From: Cryptomeria japonica
Lineage: Eukaryota; Streptophyta; Pinopsida; Cupressales; Cupressaceae
Length of the DNA stretch: 64,000 nucleotides
Direction of reading: 5' to 3'
Assembly: GCF_030272615.1 (NCBI RefSeq)
Contig: NC_081413.1
Coordinates: 447,186,538 to 447,250,537 of the forward strand
Positions 12,113 through 25,019 of the stretch are shown piece after piece. Numbering within the stretch: position 1 is the stretch's first letter; each line of letters opens with the position of its first letter. Under the pieces are notes generated by a model that searched no databases, had not been told where the DNA came from, and saw nothing but the letters and a program-made list of their open reading frames with translations. The translations under genes and the position numbers were made by a program.

Positions 12113-12920
12113 TGTTGGCATTCTACACTCTAGTGAGAAATGATGGTGTTGTCATTGATGGCAACCTACTAACAACATTGTGGCATTCATCTGGTAAACC
12201 ACTGGTAGGCACCAACACTAGCACCGGCAAGCATCGGCATCGGCAAACACTTCACCGATAGTGACAACAATGTATACCGACACCCCAGCCGACAGGACCA
12301 AACTTTTGTTTATTGTATTTAATTGTAAATATATTTTTGTAAATTAGACATGGCATATTATAATAGACTCATATATGTATGAGATCTTGTAAATAATTTT
12401 GTAAGGATGGACATATGACAAATATGGTAGAAGTGATGAGCGAATATTAAGGCAGATTTTGTATAAGGTTTGTGGTTATAGTATGAGCTTAAACTGGTAC
12501 TGAACCTGGCATAGTAGATGCTGAATTGTAGCAATACATTATATTAGATTTTCATAATCCATTTTGTAAGTCTATGAGACTTCCATCTTGTGATTGAGCA
12601 GTGAGCTCTAGGCAGTTGGCCTTCTTGCATGTGCAAGACCCTCATTGTAAGTAATATTTATTCATTGGCCAGTGAGTAAATATTGTGGGTCACAAATCCC
12701 ATTGAGATTTATCCCACATGGAGTGTCTTGATTAAACATCTTGTGTTATGGTGTGTTTTCTATGCTGTCTTTACTATTCCTATTTACTATATTAATTCTT
12801 TTTTACCGGTACACTATTTTAGAATGCAAAATACTTAATAAGGTCAAATATTCTGTTAACCGGTTAGATACTGATTCACCCCCCCTCTCAATATCTTTGG
12901 GACTATAATTGATCCTAACA
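12113..12920 (+). repeat. C: 5' LTR (808 bp)
   Basis: Starts TGTTGGCATTCTACACTC and ends TTGATCCTAACA. Near its start it carries TTGTCATTGATGG, the LTR arm of the PPT inverted repeat. Near its end is the stem atactga / tcaatat around TTCACCCCCCCTC (one arm changed G to A relative to the 3' copy). The block at 12590-12700 (gattgagcagtgagctctagg) matches B and D. Confidence 0.93.
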
Positions 12921-12922
12921 AT

Positions 12923-12935
12923 TGGTATCAGATCC
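12923..12935 (+). promoter_or_regulatory. C: primer-binding site, initiator Met tRNA type
   Basis: TGGTATCAGATCC two bases after the LTR, one change from the standard initiator tRNA-Met PBS. Confidence 0.88.
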
Positions 12936-12991
12936 TAGTACTCTATTTTCAAAAGTCTAACAGCTTGAGGAAGATTATGACACCGGTACAG

Positions 12992-14064
12992 ATGGAGAAC
13001 TTAAGAAAGAAATTAGAGGAGCTCTTGTGGAATATGACGCAGAGAAGTTGAAGAATATCAAACTTGAAGATGATCTAAGAACTACACAAGAATTTATTCA
13101 AGGACTTCAGGAGAATCTTACTATTGCTAGAAATAAAATAAAAGAACTTCATGAGAAGATGCAGAGTGATGCTGATGAAAATGAAACTGTTAATGAGCTT
13201 GTAAACAAGATGGGGAAAGAAAACATGACTATGAGGAATGAGATGCAAGATATGAATATGAGATTTTGTAAAGATATTGAAGACAAAAAAAAGAATGAAG
13301 ATGAATTGACTAGGAGACTCAATGATGCTGCAAATGAAAATCTAAGACTCAGTCATGAAAATGATATGTTGAAGACAGATTTGATTCACATGCAACATGA
13401 TTAAACTAAACTTATGAGACAAAAAGGAATTCTGGAAAATGTGTTGGCTACTGCAAATCAACATAAAGAGAAATTCAAGAAAAGTTCAGAAGAACTTGAC
13501 AATATGCTAAAAAGTCATAAACCTAATGGAGATACTAATGGACCTAGATTTAAAGTTGGAGAAAGTTCCGGTACTGCAAACAATCATGATCATAGTAAAC
13601 CAATAAGACAGCCTAATGCTTACAAATTTAGTGGGAAATGCTTTAACTATAACAAGTATGGTCATAGAGAAAATCAGTGTAGATCTAGAAATAATCAGAA
13701 CATTAATGCACCCACTGGTCAATGTTCCAAATGCAACAAAATTGGTCACAATTCAGAAAAATATAGAATGAATGTAAGATGTTATGTTTGTGGAAGATTT
13801 GGGCACTTATCTAATCAATGTAAAACACAAACCAGCATAGGATATGGAAAGGCTATTCAGAAGAATAATGTGACTTGTTATGCTTGTAACAAGATTGGAC
13901 ATATTGTAAAATTTTGTAGAAGCAAGACTTCACCGGTAAACAATAAAGGACCCAGTTTGAAAGGCAAAGAGAAGGTTGATGAGGTAAAGCAAAAATTTTC
14001 AAGACAATGGATTATAAATTCAGATCAGAATGTTGATGAGACTATTCCTTCACCGGTAGAATAG
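12992..14064 (+). pseudogene. C: Gag with coiled coil and four zinc knuckles
   Basis: Structural protein expected to coat RNA. The start at 12992 is supported by alignment with the B Gag start at 43200; a one-base deletion near 13019 separates it from the main frame. Residues to about 130 form a long coiled coil (KLEDDLRTTQEFIQGLQENL), cut by TAA at 13404. After this come an LDNML segment like that in Sirevirus Gags and four knuckle positions: CFNYNKYGHRENQC, CSKCNKIGHNSEKY, CYVCGRFGHLSNQC and CYACNKIGHIVKFC. The first and second each lack one Cys. No UBN2 capsid domain is seen, unlike D and H. Confidence 0.85.
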
Positions 14065-15552
14065 AGTATTACTCCACTGGTAGGATATTCTTCATCCAAC
14101 TGAGAAGTAACCCTTTGGGGGTATTGCAGCAAGTTGAATATCATGCATATTACCCTTGGTAGATGGTGAGAAGATAGATTTCTTCTCTACCAGTAGATGT
14201 GTTAATTTTTACTTAACCGATGAGCATTTAATGTGGATGTTGGAAGAAAAGACATTATAAATCATCAGTTTTTCCTCTTTTTCAATTCACCGAGCATTCA
14301 AACTTTCAAAGAGCATGAAATCTAAGCGAAGGCATCCATGGAAAAGAAGTGAAGTGATTTGTCTCAAGCACTCAACCATTATCAGGAAGCTTAAGGAGCA
14401 ACATATGATAATAGATCCTTGAGAGTAAATGATGTCAAAGATGAAAATGTTAGATTCATAAGCATGATTTAGGCTACAAGACCACACATGCAAACCGACT
14501 CAATTTAGTTTCTAGTCTTTGGATTAAAAGTGCTTATGATATGGTGAAGAATGATGCAAAATAGATGTATGTGAGTGGATAAAGGATGAATTAATAGACA
14601 ACCTGAAAAAAAGATAAAAGGAGATAAGAAAGGAACATTTTGTTTTGGCAATCTTTTGGTATGTCTTATGTTATATTTCACAAAAGAAGTTCCCAGGTAT
14701 TGAAAAGAAAGATTTTGGATATGATATACTAGTAGGCAAAAAATTTCTTGAAATCTTCACTGATATGGGCACTGACAAGGAAAAAAAAATAACTGAGTAT
14801 TTTAAAACCTTCCAAGCAAAAATGAAAACAAGGGTGAGACTACCACAAAGTGTAGTAGACAAGTACAACAAAGAAATATGTTTTGTGATTAAAAAGGATG
14901 AAATATGGATGGAAGTAGTTCTTCCTAGACCTGTATGGGTAACTGAAATGGGGTATGAGGCAGACGTAAACATTATTGAAACTTATAATTAAGCCCTATT
15001 AGAGGCACTTAGAGAACCCATAGAAAAGGTTTTTGGTAATGCAAAAACAATTGAAAGTGTTGTACTAACAATGAAACAAAGAAAGAGAAGAGAAAAGTAC
15101 ATAAGAAGTGCATCAAAGCAAGTAAAGGAAATAAAAGAAAATGTCATGAACCTTACTAGAATAAAGGAAAGTGACCTAGAAGGATTACAACTAGAGGCAC
15201 ACATCTCACCGGTAGGTACATCATCTGATAGTGAGATACCTACTAAGTTTAAAAGAGTTGATAGGAAAAGAAAACCTTCACCAGTACCCTCTCCTCCACC
15301 CAAGAAAACAAGAACAAAAAGGTAGAAGCAACAGGTAGTAAGACCACCAGCAAGGAAGTTGACACCTAAGAAGAAACAACAATAGGTTATACCACCTCTG
15401 GATAACTTAGTGAGTGAAATCACTGATGATGACAATCTATCAAATGTTAGCAAATTGTATAATGCATTCACTAATGTAAAAAAGGAAAGTATTGAGAACA
15501 ACATTATTCTACATCTAGACATTTACAAGAAAGTGTTAATAGAAGTTGTAGA
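14065..15552 (+). pseudogene. C: spacer and 5' part of ORF2, interrupted by element D
   Basis: From 14065 to about 14400 nothing is recognisable. From about 14425 the sequence encodes the homologue of B ORF2, starting near residue 180 of the B protein, so some 500-600 bases of its 5' end have been deleted. The segments 14645-14992 and 15071-15325 keep motifs found in B (GYDILVGKKF, KMKTRVRLPQSVVDKY, EIWMEVV, KRKPSPVPSPPPKK). The frame stops at 15547 in KKVLIEVVD and resumes at 39158 after element D. Several TAG and TGA codons break it. Confidence 0.75.
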
Positions 15553-16613
15553 TGTTGGTATTCTGGTATGGTTTTGTCATTGATGCCAACACCTATTGAA
15601 ACACTAGCACTTTGGAGATCCAGCAACATTCACCGGCAAGCAAGTAACTATTGCACAGTTACTGGTATATGGTTCACTAGTAGGATATAATGCTCACTGG
15701 CACTTGGAATGATATGGAAGACACTTGGTAATGTCGAAGATATCATGTCGACACTTTGTTTTGAAGAATTAATCATTGGTATATTCATATTTGCATATTT
15801 GCTTTTACCGACAAATAAGTCCAGGGTTACCTAGGGTTACACCGGCAAGTTTATCTTTTCCAGATCAGTATGGCAAGCTATGGAGATGATTTATTATTGT
15901 TGTAAATGCATTAAGCCGACATGTTCAATCGGTTATTGCATCGAATATTATAGTATTTGTAAAATGTTTTTATTGTAATATCTTGTAGAGCTGACCTACT
16001 TAAATTGGTCTTAGGTTATGATATAAATGTAAGATCTTATTTGTAAGATCAAATGTGGAATGCGAAGAAGAATTGTGAGAAGGTATATGCGAGATTAAGC
16101 AGAGGTATACACGAAGACATCATTTGAAGGTGAAGCTAGGTTTTTGTAAAAGCATATCAACATTACACTGGTACTAAATCCAGCATATGAAGATGCTATT
16201 TTGTGCAGTACATTCTTATTGGATTTAACCATTCAACTGTAGTTAGTGTGACTCCCATTTTGTGATTGAACAGTGAGCTCTAGCCTGTTGGCCTTTCTGC
16301 ATGTGTAGACCCCATTTATGTACACTTACTATCTACAGTAGTATCATTTGATTGTGGGTAATGTTTCCCACCATAGTTTTTCCCCTTACAGGGTTTCCAC
16401 GTACAAATATTGGTGTTATGTGTTGTGGATGACTTTATGTTTATGTTTCATGCATTAATCTTTATCGGTATAGCAATTTACTGTTAACACTATCTACCAG
16501 CATACTTAACTGGTTTACCGGTATTAAGCATTAAGTTGGTTAAATGGTTTTGGTTTAAATTTATTAGACAACTGATTCACCCCCCCCTTCTCAATTGTCT
16601 CTGGGACCTAACA
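15553..16613 (+). repeat. D: 5' LTR (1061 bp)
   Basis: TGTTGGTATTCTGG... to ...GGGACCTAACA. It carries TTTTGTCATTGATG near the start, a block shared with B and C at about 16230-16320 (gtgattgaacagtgagctcta), and near the end acaactga ... tcaattgt around TTCACCCCCCC. Confidence 0.93.
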
Positions 16614-16615
16614 AT

Positions 16616-16628
16616 TGGTATCAGAGCC
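16616..16628 (+). promoter_or_regulatory. D: primer-binding site, initiator Met tRNA
   Basis: TGGTATCAGAGCC, a perfect match to the standard plant copia PBS, two bases after the LTR. Confidence 0.93.
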
Positions 16629-16669
16629 TAGCCCTCTTTTGCAAAAGTTTAACAACTTGAGGAGATCCA

Positions 16670-17640
16670 ATGTCTACTAATTATTTCAGGAAGGATAGTC
16701 CTAAACTTGATGGAACCAACTATGGGATATGGAAGATCAGGATGGAGACACATATGAATTACATTGGTATAGATATCTGGGAAGTTACAAAGAATGCTTA
16801 TACTGCTGTTGTAGCTGGTCAGATTGCTCCAACTACCTTAGCTAAAGATGAAGAGAATGATTGCAAAGCAAGAGAAGCACTTTTGAGCACATTATCAGAT
16901 CAACAAATCATGGGATTATCAGATTGGTCTACTGCTAAAGCTATTTGGGATCATTTGGAAACATTGAATGAAGGAGATTCCATAGTCAAGATTGCAAAAC
17001 TTGAAAGCTTCTGAGTCAGGTATGAACATCTAAAAATGGAAGAAGATGAAAGGATTTTTGCTTTTATGGAAAGAGTAAATGAAATTGTTTTGGGTATTAA
17101 ATGTTGTGGAGGAACCTTGAGTGAGGATGAAATTGTTTCAAAAATCTTAAGAGGATTACCACCGGCATATAAAATGAAGGTTACTACTATAAATGAGTTG
17201 AGAACGATGGCTAATACATCAGTAACTAGGTACATTGATTGGAAAACTTTCAGCTTTTGAAATCAAGGAATTTGGTCCTGTTGCTACTATAAAGACAGAT
17301 TTGGCCTTTAAAGCATCAACATCATCTACTCCATCATTTGACAAATCAAAATGGAAAGCCTTTTATGAAAGAGAACTTGAAGAAACTAGGAAGGAGAATG
17401 AAGAGCTTGAAGAACTTGAAGCACTATTTGTAAGGAAAACGCCAAAAGGTCCAGTTGGAAGTAAGTATGAAGGTAAAGCACCCTTTAAATGTTTCAACTG
17501 CAATAAGATTGGTCATATGGCTTTGAGATGCCCTAATAGACATGCTAGACTAAGAGAAGAAGCGAGAAGAACATACAAGCCTAATCCTGAATATCAAATA
17601 TACAGATTTAAGAAGAACAAAGACAAATCTTGCTACATTG
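16670..17640 (+). pseudogene. D: Gag (UBN2 type) with one CCHC knuckle
   Basis: The ATG at 16670 starts a typical copia Gag: a KLDGTNYGIWKIRM opening, then the UBN2 core (AKAIWDHLETLNEGD, ILRGLPPAYKMKV). TGA at 17012-17014 and a frameshift near 17240 break it. The nucleocapsid knuckle CFNCNKIGHMALRC is intact at about 17490-17530 and is followed by basic residues. A Glu-rich helix (ELEETRKENEELEELEALF) precedes the knuckle. Confidence 0.88.
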
Positions 17641-18448
17641 TTGATGAAGGTGTGACTGATGATTCTGATGAGGATCCAATAGACAATGGTTGGGTTTTTG
17701 TTGCTATAATAGAAGATCAACTGGTACCTACTACTCAACTAGTAGGACAAGCCCTAGCAACTAAAGTTGAAGTAAAGGATGAATGGATCATTGACCCAGG
17801 ATGCTCACATCATATGACAGGAGACAAAGGTAAATTCTTGAACTTTCAAGAATACAATGGAGGTTTAGTAAGATTTGGAGATGACAAAGCCTGTTCAATC
17901 AAAGGTAAGGGTTCAATATCTCTTGATGGTAAGCATAACACTGACAATGTCTACTATGTTGAAGGATTAAAGCATAATCTTTTAAGTGTTGGTCAATTAG
18001 TTGAGAAGGGATTTTAGTTACAATTTAAAAATGCAAAATACAAAATCATGAATAGAACTGGTTTGGAAATTGCAACCAGTAATCAGAATAGAGGTAATAT
18101 CTTTCATTTGAACAATAGTGAAAAGGCATGCTTGATTGCACACATAGATGAAAGTTGGTTATAGCATAAGAGACTATGTCATGTAAACTTTGATTGCATG
18201 GTAAAAATCAGTACTTCTAAAGCAGTTAGAGATCTACCTAAAATTGTGAAACCTCAGAATAAAATTTGTAAGGAATGTCAATTTGGGAAACAAGTTAGAG
18301 CTAGTTTCAAAAGTATTCTAGAAAAATCCAATAATTCTCTTCATTTCATTCACACTGATTTATGTGGTCCAGCTAGAACTAAAAGCTTACAAGGTGATAG
18401 ATATTTCATGCTAATTATTGATGATTATTCTAGAATGTGTTGGGTTAT
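17641..18448 (+). pseudogene. D: protease and N-terminal half of integrase
   Basis: The protease shows WIIDPGCSHHMTGD at about 17785; DPG replaces the usual DSG loop. GAG-pre-integrase follows (RLCHVNFDCMVK...CKECQFGKQ, an HHCC finger), then the rve core with HTDLCGP (first catalytic Asp) and IIDDYSR. TAG codons stand at 18015 (before LQF, likely Gln) and near 18163 (likely Trp). Coding stops at 18448 where element E is inserted and continues at 35691. Confidence 0.9.
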
Positions 18449-19969
18449 TGTAACTAGGAAAAATGCAATGCACAAAAGCAATAAATATTAGCTAACCACA
18501 AAGCTAAATTGCAATGAAATAAAAACCTATTATAGTCAATAGAAGAATTGAAAATAAGACATTCAAAATAAATGAAAAATCATCACCAATGTCTCTTTCA
18601 ATTGACCTCCATTGTCCGTCTTTCTCCTCCAAATAGCGGATTTGTATGGATCTCACCTACAAGTGCAAAAACATGAAGCAAGATTGATTTTGATAGTGCG
18701 AGGATACTAGAAGCGTGGTTGATTGATCAGGCGGGGGCCATGATTGAAGAAATTCATCCAATTTATAGACCAATTGGAGAAATGACAAGATTAGCATGAA
18801 GAGATTTGAAAGGAAAATTCAAATCAAGAATGACAAATATGACAAATTATGATAAATTGACACTTTCTATGCAAGATTGATTGATTGGCAAATTATGACA
18901 AAATTGACAAAGTTGCTATGCAAAATTGATTAATTGACAAATTATGACAAATTATGACAAATTTGCTATGTCATTCCCATGAAATTAGGAGAAATATTAG
19001 AGAAAATAGAAAATTAGATGAATTAGAAATTAGGAAATTAGAAAATTGATGAAAATTAGAAAATTAGGAATTAGGAGAAATTAGTAAATTGGAAAATTAG
19101 GTAAATTAATTAATAATTTTTCATTCATTAATTAATTCACAAAGAGAGGAGGAATTAGTTAGCCAATTAAATAAATATTTAATTGTGACAAGATGACTTA
19201 GGATAAATAAATAAATTATTTAACCTAGAGGGAAAATGACAAACAAGATTGAATGAATAAATCATAAAACCTTAGAAGATGAATCAGAAATGCAAGGATG
19301 AAAATTAGGTCTTGACAAAAGATAATTGATGTTGATTCGATCATGATTCTGATTAACAAAGGACCAATGCTGACAAATGATTTGATTGAAAAATGCACCA
19401 ATTGACGAGGGACAATGACTAATTGATCCAAATTGACATGATTGAGAAAGACAATGATTGATGTCATATCGATCGCAAAATGACAAGATTGAAAATGACA
19501 ACGATCGATGACAAATCGATTGCAAAACGACAAGATTGAAAATGACAATGATTGATGACAAATCGATCGCAAGATGACAAGATTGAAAAGGACAACGATC
19601 AACGACAAATCGATCACAAAATGATAAGATTGATAAGAGGACAAAACCCTAATTCCATCATCGATTAGGATTGATGATTTCCAGAATGAAATCGAATTGA
19701 CGATGTCAAAATATGCCAAATGAGCATGCACATTGATGCAACAGGATAAGATCGACCAAAATCATGACTAAAGATTATTATCGAGAAGACCTAATTCAAA
19801 AGTGAGACAAATGAAGAATGTAGAAGAAGGACTCAATGCTCGCAAATGATAAAGACCAAGTTCGCAACATAGAAGAAATGTTAATGCAACGCAAGAACCC
19901 TAAAAATAAGGCAATGCGCAAATGTTAAAGTATGACTCCGCAAGCATTGACCATTTTTAGATGTCTACA
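18449..19969 (-). repeat. E: 3' LTR (1521 bp)
   Basis: In element sense TGTAGACATCTAAAAATGG ... CCTAGTTACA. The half nearer 18449 is very AT-rich with short aaattagg repeats (about 18990-19100). The other half holds tandem repeats with ATCGATC (about 19430-19640). Repeat-borne open frames on the minus strand occur in both LTRs but have no family signature. Confidence 0.93.
19430..19640. repeat. Tandem repeats of about 57 bp in the E 3' LTR
   Basis: Units of the type atgacaagattgaaaatgac + aacgatcgatgacaaatcga recur about four times with substitutions. The same array occurs in the other LTR at about 35155-35360, so it belongs to the element. It lies in the probable U3, upstream of the proposed transcription start. 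Confidence 0.75.
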
Positions 19970-22138
19970 TTTTGGCCCTCTTTGAGACAATGCGATTTTA
20001 AGCGTTGTTTCAAAGAACAATAATGAAAATCCCCAGACAATAACACTGACATAGGCATGCCCCCTCGAGGAATTGGCTGGAAACATCCAGAAAAGAGGCC
20101 AATTGATCGATAAGAATGACAGAAAATGATAGGTTCGAACAGACTGCCAAGACTGATGGAAGAAATGTTAGTAAGCAGAAATTAGATAGAGGACAGTTAG
20201 AGATGAAGGAAAAATTGCTTTCACAAATGCACATAAGCAGGTGAGAACCTTTATTTATTGTAGCAAAGCGGATGCAGAGCATCATGGCATTGAAGGCCAG
20301 AGCTAGAACGCAACCCCTTTTGCAAAAGACAAACACATCACACACAAGGAAATGAGTGAAGCATCCTAGGGTGCATACATCAAGGGTCAAGGTATGTGCG
20401 GCATTCACAAAGTGAACATACTTATCACAGACACCCAATGATATAGTTGCCCCAGTTTGTGACAAACATTCCACAAACAACAAACACAACAAAAAAGGAA
20501 AGGGACCATGAACCATCCCGGTCACTCTAAATCACTCAGTGACATCCTCGAGCAACATAGGAACATGATCAAAGCCAAAGATAAATCAGTAAAAAGATAA
20601 GACTCACAAATTTGACCAAGTCAAACAAACATTCTGATCATCATTGTCAAAAGTGGAACACAAGAATGATCATGTTGTCTGGTGTCAGGGAATATGGTAC
20701 CCTGTCTAAGATAGGACATAGTTTGGTTTCGAGAATACCACACCCTGTATAAGACCCATGATAGTGTTGACAAGGACAAAGGATATTGATGTTGATTGAT
20801 ATGACAATTTTAATTAGTTTGCATGTCTGGTTTGATTGAAAAGTTCATTCGTTAATGAATGATTTCATTAAAGCGCAGTGTTGTAACTTGTTATCTGTTT
20901 GTTGTCTACACATATGTTTGATCGATTATCATTGGATGTATGCTCAGTGATTTGTCTATGCACAAAGGGTACCATTTATTGACAAAATGCAAAATGCCAA
21001 AGGAATTATTTTTGGATTTTGATGTTTTGAAATTTTTAGCATTTTTTGAGTTTTTTTAAAAAAATTTGTTCGTTTTTCAGGACTTTATTTGACTTTTTAG
21101 GGATTTTTCAGGACATTATATGATTTTTAGGGATTTTTTCATGACATTATTTGATTTTTAGGCATTTTTTCAAGACATTATTTGATTTTTAGGGATTTTT
21201 TTAGGACATTATTTCAATTTTTTTGATTATTTCAGGATATTTTTCAATTTTTATGATTTTGCCCCCAGTGTCTAGCAAGGAAAGGAATATGACAGGTGAA
21301 TAAATAGGCTTTCTGAAATGTTGGCGGATAGAGGGAAGACAAAGGCCTGTTATTATGGAGACAATATAGATGCAATTTTCAAGGGCTATTGCATGATGGG
21401 ACAAGAGATTGGATATGGCAATGTAAAGCAGTGACATGGCATGAGGGACATGTCAAGAGGTTTTTGAAACCATGTTTAAATTTTGCGTCCTTATGTCAGA
21501 TCAAGATCAAGGAATGAAAAAGAGTGTATGGATAGTGATAAGATATGGATAGGATAAGCAAGACCAAGAATGGATAAGGGACATGGACTGAAGGTCGGGG
21601 TAGGCTAAGGGATAGTGGCACAAAGTTGCAATAAGATAGGGAATATGGATGAAAGGTTGTAATTAGCAAATGGATAAAGACCAAAAGATATGATGGACTA
21701 AAAGCTGCAAACAAGATGCATGATGCTCATGACGATCCTTAGCCTTGTCAAGATCAAAGGTGGAAAGGGAAACTGGACATGAGGGACAATAGGATATGAA
21801 GGGTAATGACAGGGTATGATAGGATGATGGAACAATGAAGGACAAAAGGATATGATAGGATAAAACCTATCCCCAAGTACGGTATGCAAGAAGTTCATAG
21901 ATTAAGCATGACACCTGTTTGCCAGGTTTTCATCATGGTACTTGCCCAAGACGCCAGTTTGCCAGGTTTTCACCGGTGGATGAATTATTTTTGCTTTACT
22001 TTTTTTCTTTTTTCTTTTTTTTTTGTCTTTTACAATAGAAGATGGACACATGATAGGGGATAGAAGAAGGACTCAAACATCTTTTTGTTTGGATAGTATC
22101 CTTGAAAAAAAAATGGACCATGACCTTTAAAAGTATGC
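19970..22138 (-). other. E1: 3' untranslated region
   Basis: No supported coding sequence. Next to the LTR the element strand reads CTCAAAGAGGGCCAAAA, a likely PPT. Two copies of GAAAACCTGGCAAAC (about 21910-21980, minus strand) match the 3' UTR of element A near 47468, tying E1 to the Tat lineage although its pol is gone. A tandem array lies at 21020-21260. An open frame at 20010-20525 is Cys/Leu-rich without homology I can name. Confidence 0.65.
21020..21260. repeat. AT-rich tandem array in the E1 3' UTR
   Basis: Imperfect units of about 36 bp (core ggacattatttgatttttag, then gattttttca), roughly six copies. Found only in E1. Confidence 0.75.
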
Positions 22139-22813
22139 TCAAAGACATTGGTAGGATAAGGATTGGACCAGAGAGATGGAAGGATGGAAAATATGCATTG
22201 GATAATGGATAGGGTATTGGAAGAATTGGGCTTCAGTGGATGGAAATGAAGGCAAGATCAACATTGGAACACACCTTGATGGGTGGTGGATTGATGGAGG
22301 AAAAATGGATCTCAGATTGTGAGATTTGGATGGAGGAATAGCTTGGGATTTTGGGACATAAGGGCCCAAAATGGATGAAGAAGGTGATGGAAGAACAAAT
22401 TTAAGAGGGTTGGATGGAGGAATAGCAACTTTGGATGCCAAGTTGGATGTTTCTTTAGGCTTTTGTGCTTCAAGGAGATGCATAAGGATCCACATTGTTT
22501 TTTATTTTTCATGCTTTTGTGGTTCCTTGGAGTGCATTGCTTGCACAAGGGATTTAGGAACCCATATATATTTTGACTTTTGTTTTTGAGCAATGGGCCT
22601 TTCTGACCTTTTGGATTTTTCCTTTTCTTTATAGATCATATTTTTCTTTGTTTTGACATGTCGATTATATTGGACATGTTGATCCTTGAATACATGTGGA
22701 TTTCTAGACTTATGACTTTTATACTTGGCATCCAAATTGCTTGGAGGGGGAGAGGAATGCATGGATGGATATGAATGAAATGGACTTCTTTTGGATTGAT
22801 GAAATTTACTCAA
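22139..22813 (-). pseudogene. E1: basic Ser/Pro/His-rich ORF remnant
   Basis: One frame from 22813 to 22139 with a single stop near 22500. The first half is very basic (KTKKNMIYKEKEKSKRSERP, then IWVPKSLVQAMHSKEPQKH) and the second is Ser/Pro-rich. I do not recognise it. It may be the C-terminal part of the preceding ORF, separated by a shift at 22813-22984. Confidence 0.4.
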
Positions 22814-22983
22814 GGATGTGTGCCTTTGCTAACCTTGCATAGAGGACGAAGGAATATAAGGACCTAAGATGGATGGAAAGTATGATGGGGAAGGATATGT
22901 TTTGATTTTGATGGAGGGATACCAACGTCTTGAGAGTGAGTTGTGTAGACATGAGCCTTAAGATCTTCTTTGATATGGAGAGA

Positions 22984-25019
22984 TTATTTCTTATGGAGAT
23001 CTACTCCTTTGCCTTTATGAATATCTTGACTTGTAGGATACTCTTTTCTTTGGGAAGAAGACGTGAGTCCATTATGAGGTGGATATGATATGAGAGAAAT
23101 AATGAGATCTTGAAGTGGATCAGATTGCACCAAAGTGGAAGAACCCATTATGCATGTCGAGAGTTCATGAACATCTTGCACTGACACGTTAGAATCATGA
23201 GGGGGATTAGGATCATGAGGGGGACTAGGATTGTGTAGTGGACATGGTTCAATGACAGGCTCTTCAAGAGATGGAATGGGAGAAATAATGGGATCATCAA
23301 AAGGAATGAGACCTTGGAGTGGATATGCTAGATTAGGACAAGGAGATGAAGGAACAAAAGGATCTTGTGGAGGATCTAAAAGAATAATTTGATCTTGACA
23401 AGGAGGAAGATCATTGGAATCCTCTTTAAAGGTGCTTTGCTCTTGAATTTTAATGGGATCATTGGAAATGATGGAAGGGATATCTTGATCTTTCTTAGGA
23501 AGTGGAATGTCAATGGGATTTGAAAGGACATTTTTTTCATGAAATGGAAGGGGATCGTTTGGGATTGGATGGACTGGGATATCTTGATCTTGCTCGGGGA
23601 ATGGAGTGTCAATAGGACTTTGAATAGGATGGACGAGAATAGGGGAGTCATCATGAGTGTCTGGGAACATGGGGTGCTGGTCAACAATTGGATGGGATGA
23701 TAAGGTTTCAGGATCTTGATCTTGATCTATTTCAAGACACGTTTCTTCATGCTCTAAACTATCCTCTTGACATGGGGTTTGACTTTGGATATGCATGGGG
23801 AATTCTGGCAAGGGATTAATGCTTTGGCATGAAGGGGATGGAATTTGAATGTTTGTGATGGATTCTAGCAAGGAATCAATGCTTGAACATGAGGAAGATG
23901 AATTTCAAATGGAGTCCTCTAGAACAGGTAATGGCAATAAAGTGCATGGTGGCAATGGGTCTTGTATTTTTGAAACATGACAAGGATGTGCATCATGAAT
24001 TGGATTATCTTGGCAATCAATTATGGATAGCCCTTGGATAAGTTCATCCTTGGGTGTATTGTTTGACGAGGAAAATATGGAAGGTTCTTGTGAAACTTCT
24101 AAAGGTGTAGGGATAGATGCCACTAGAGAGTCAATTTGTTTGCAGGGGGATGAGGCATTGCTAGACATAAGTGTATTATTTTGATCTTCCTCAAAGAAAT
24201 CACTTGGTAGTTTCCTTAAGATCCTTGCAATAAGGCCACCTTTCTTTCAAGGTTTTGACATAGTTGTATCTAGAATTTGAACTTGTTTGGAAAGGAGTTG
24301 GTTCTAGTCTGATGTCATGTTTTGATTTCGAACTAGATGTTGATCAAATTGGTTTGACATGTTCAAAATTTGGCTTGGTGCATGTTGCAACCTTTGTTTT
24401 TGAATGTTTGGTTGTGGTTGTTGACATTGATATGTTGATTGAACTTGTTGATATTCCACCATTGGTTGAACTATTTGTGGACATTGTATAGTTGATTGGA
24501 CATATTGTTGAAATGGGACCATTGGCTGTGTTGGTGGACCATTGGTTGTGTCTATTGGAAATGTTGGAATTTTTGAACCATTGGTTGCGATGGTTGAAAA
24601 TGTGATTGATAGCAAACACCTTCTTGTTCTTGTTGTGGAGGCATATAATTTTGAAATTGATGTTGTCTCTTTTCTTGAAATTGTTTCATCATCTCTATTT
24701 GGGAGAGGAGAGCCGGTATGTCTGATCGTTCAAGAAGAGATCTTACATCAATTGGCTCAATATTTGGATTTTGACCTGGAAATTTTTGAAACATTTTGGA
24801 CATTTGTGATCTATTCTTCTTAATGTTTTTCACTCTTTGTTCCAAAATCTCATTTTTTTGAGCTAGTTTCTCCTCTAGTTTTTGTATTTGGACATTTACA
24901 TCATCATGATAAATTTGATCCAAGTTTTGAGACATGTAGAGATTCGATTGACATGATTGATTGCTCAATTGTGATGACATGGCTTCGTAAGAAGGTTGAG
25001 ACCTTATTTCAACAAACAT
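22984..25019 (-). pseudogene. E1: Gag-position ORF with coiled coil, Gln/Asn-rich and acidic Pro-rich parts
   Basis: Starts at ATG 25019 (MFVEIRSQPSYEAM). First comes a coiled coil (IQKLEEKLAQKNEILEQRVK), then a Gln-rich stretch. After a frameshift near 24600 the same frame runs from 24612 to 22984: Gln/Asn-rich, then a basic segment (KKGGLIARILRKLPSDFFEE), then about 380 residues rich in Asp, Pro, Ile and Ser. Stops in the second part are TAG near 24307 and TGA near 24245 and 23905, fitting CAG and CGA changes. No Gag core, protease or pol motif is visible. Its place after the leader suggests a structural role in a non-autonomous element. Confidence 0.55.

Noticed and set aside
16616-16628. 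tRNA-Met gene fragment
   Set aside because: Only the 3'-end complement is present, next to an LTR; it is a primer-binding site, as at the other elements.
19225-19731. 168-codon frame, also present at 34946-35452
   Set aside because: Present in both LTRs of E because it overlaps tandem repeats in U3; Ile/Ser/Phe-rich repeat translation without any family signature.
20010-20525. 171-codon Cys/Leu-rich frame on the minus strand
   Set aside because: Lies in the 3' UTR of E1, no homologue in E2 or A, no recognisable domain or conserved start.
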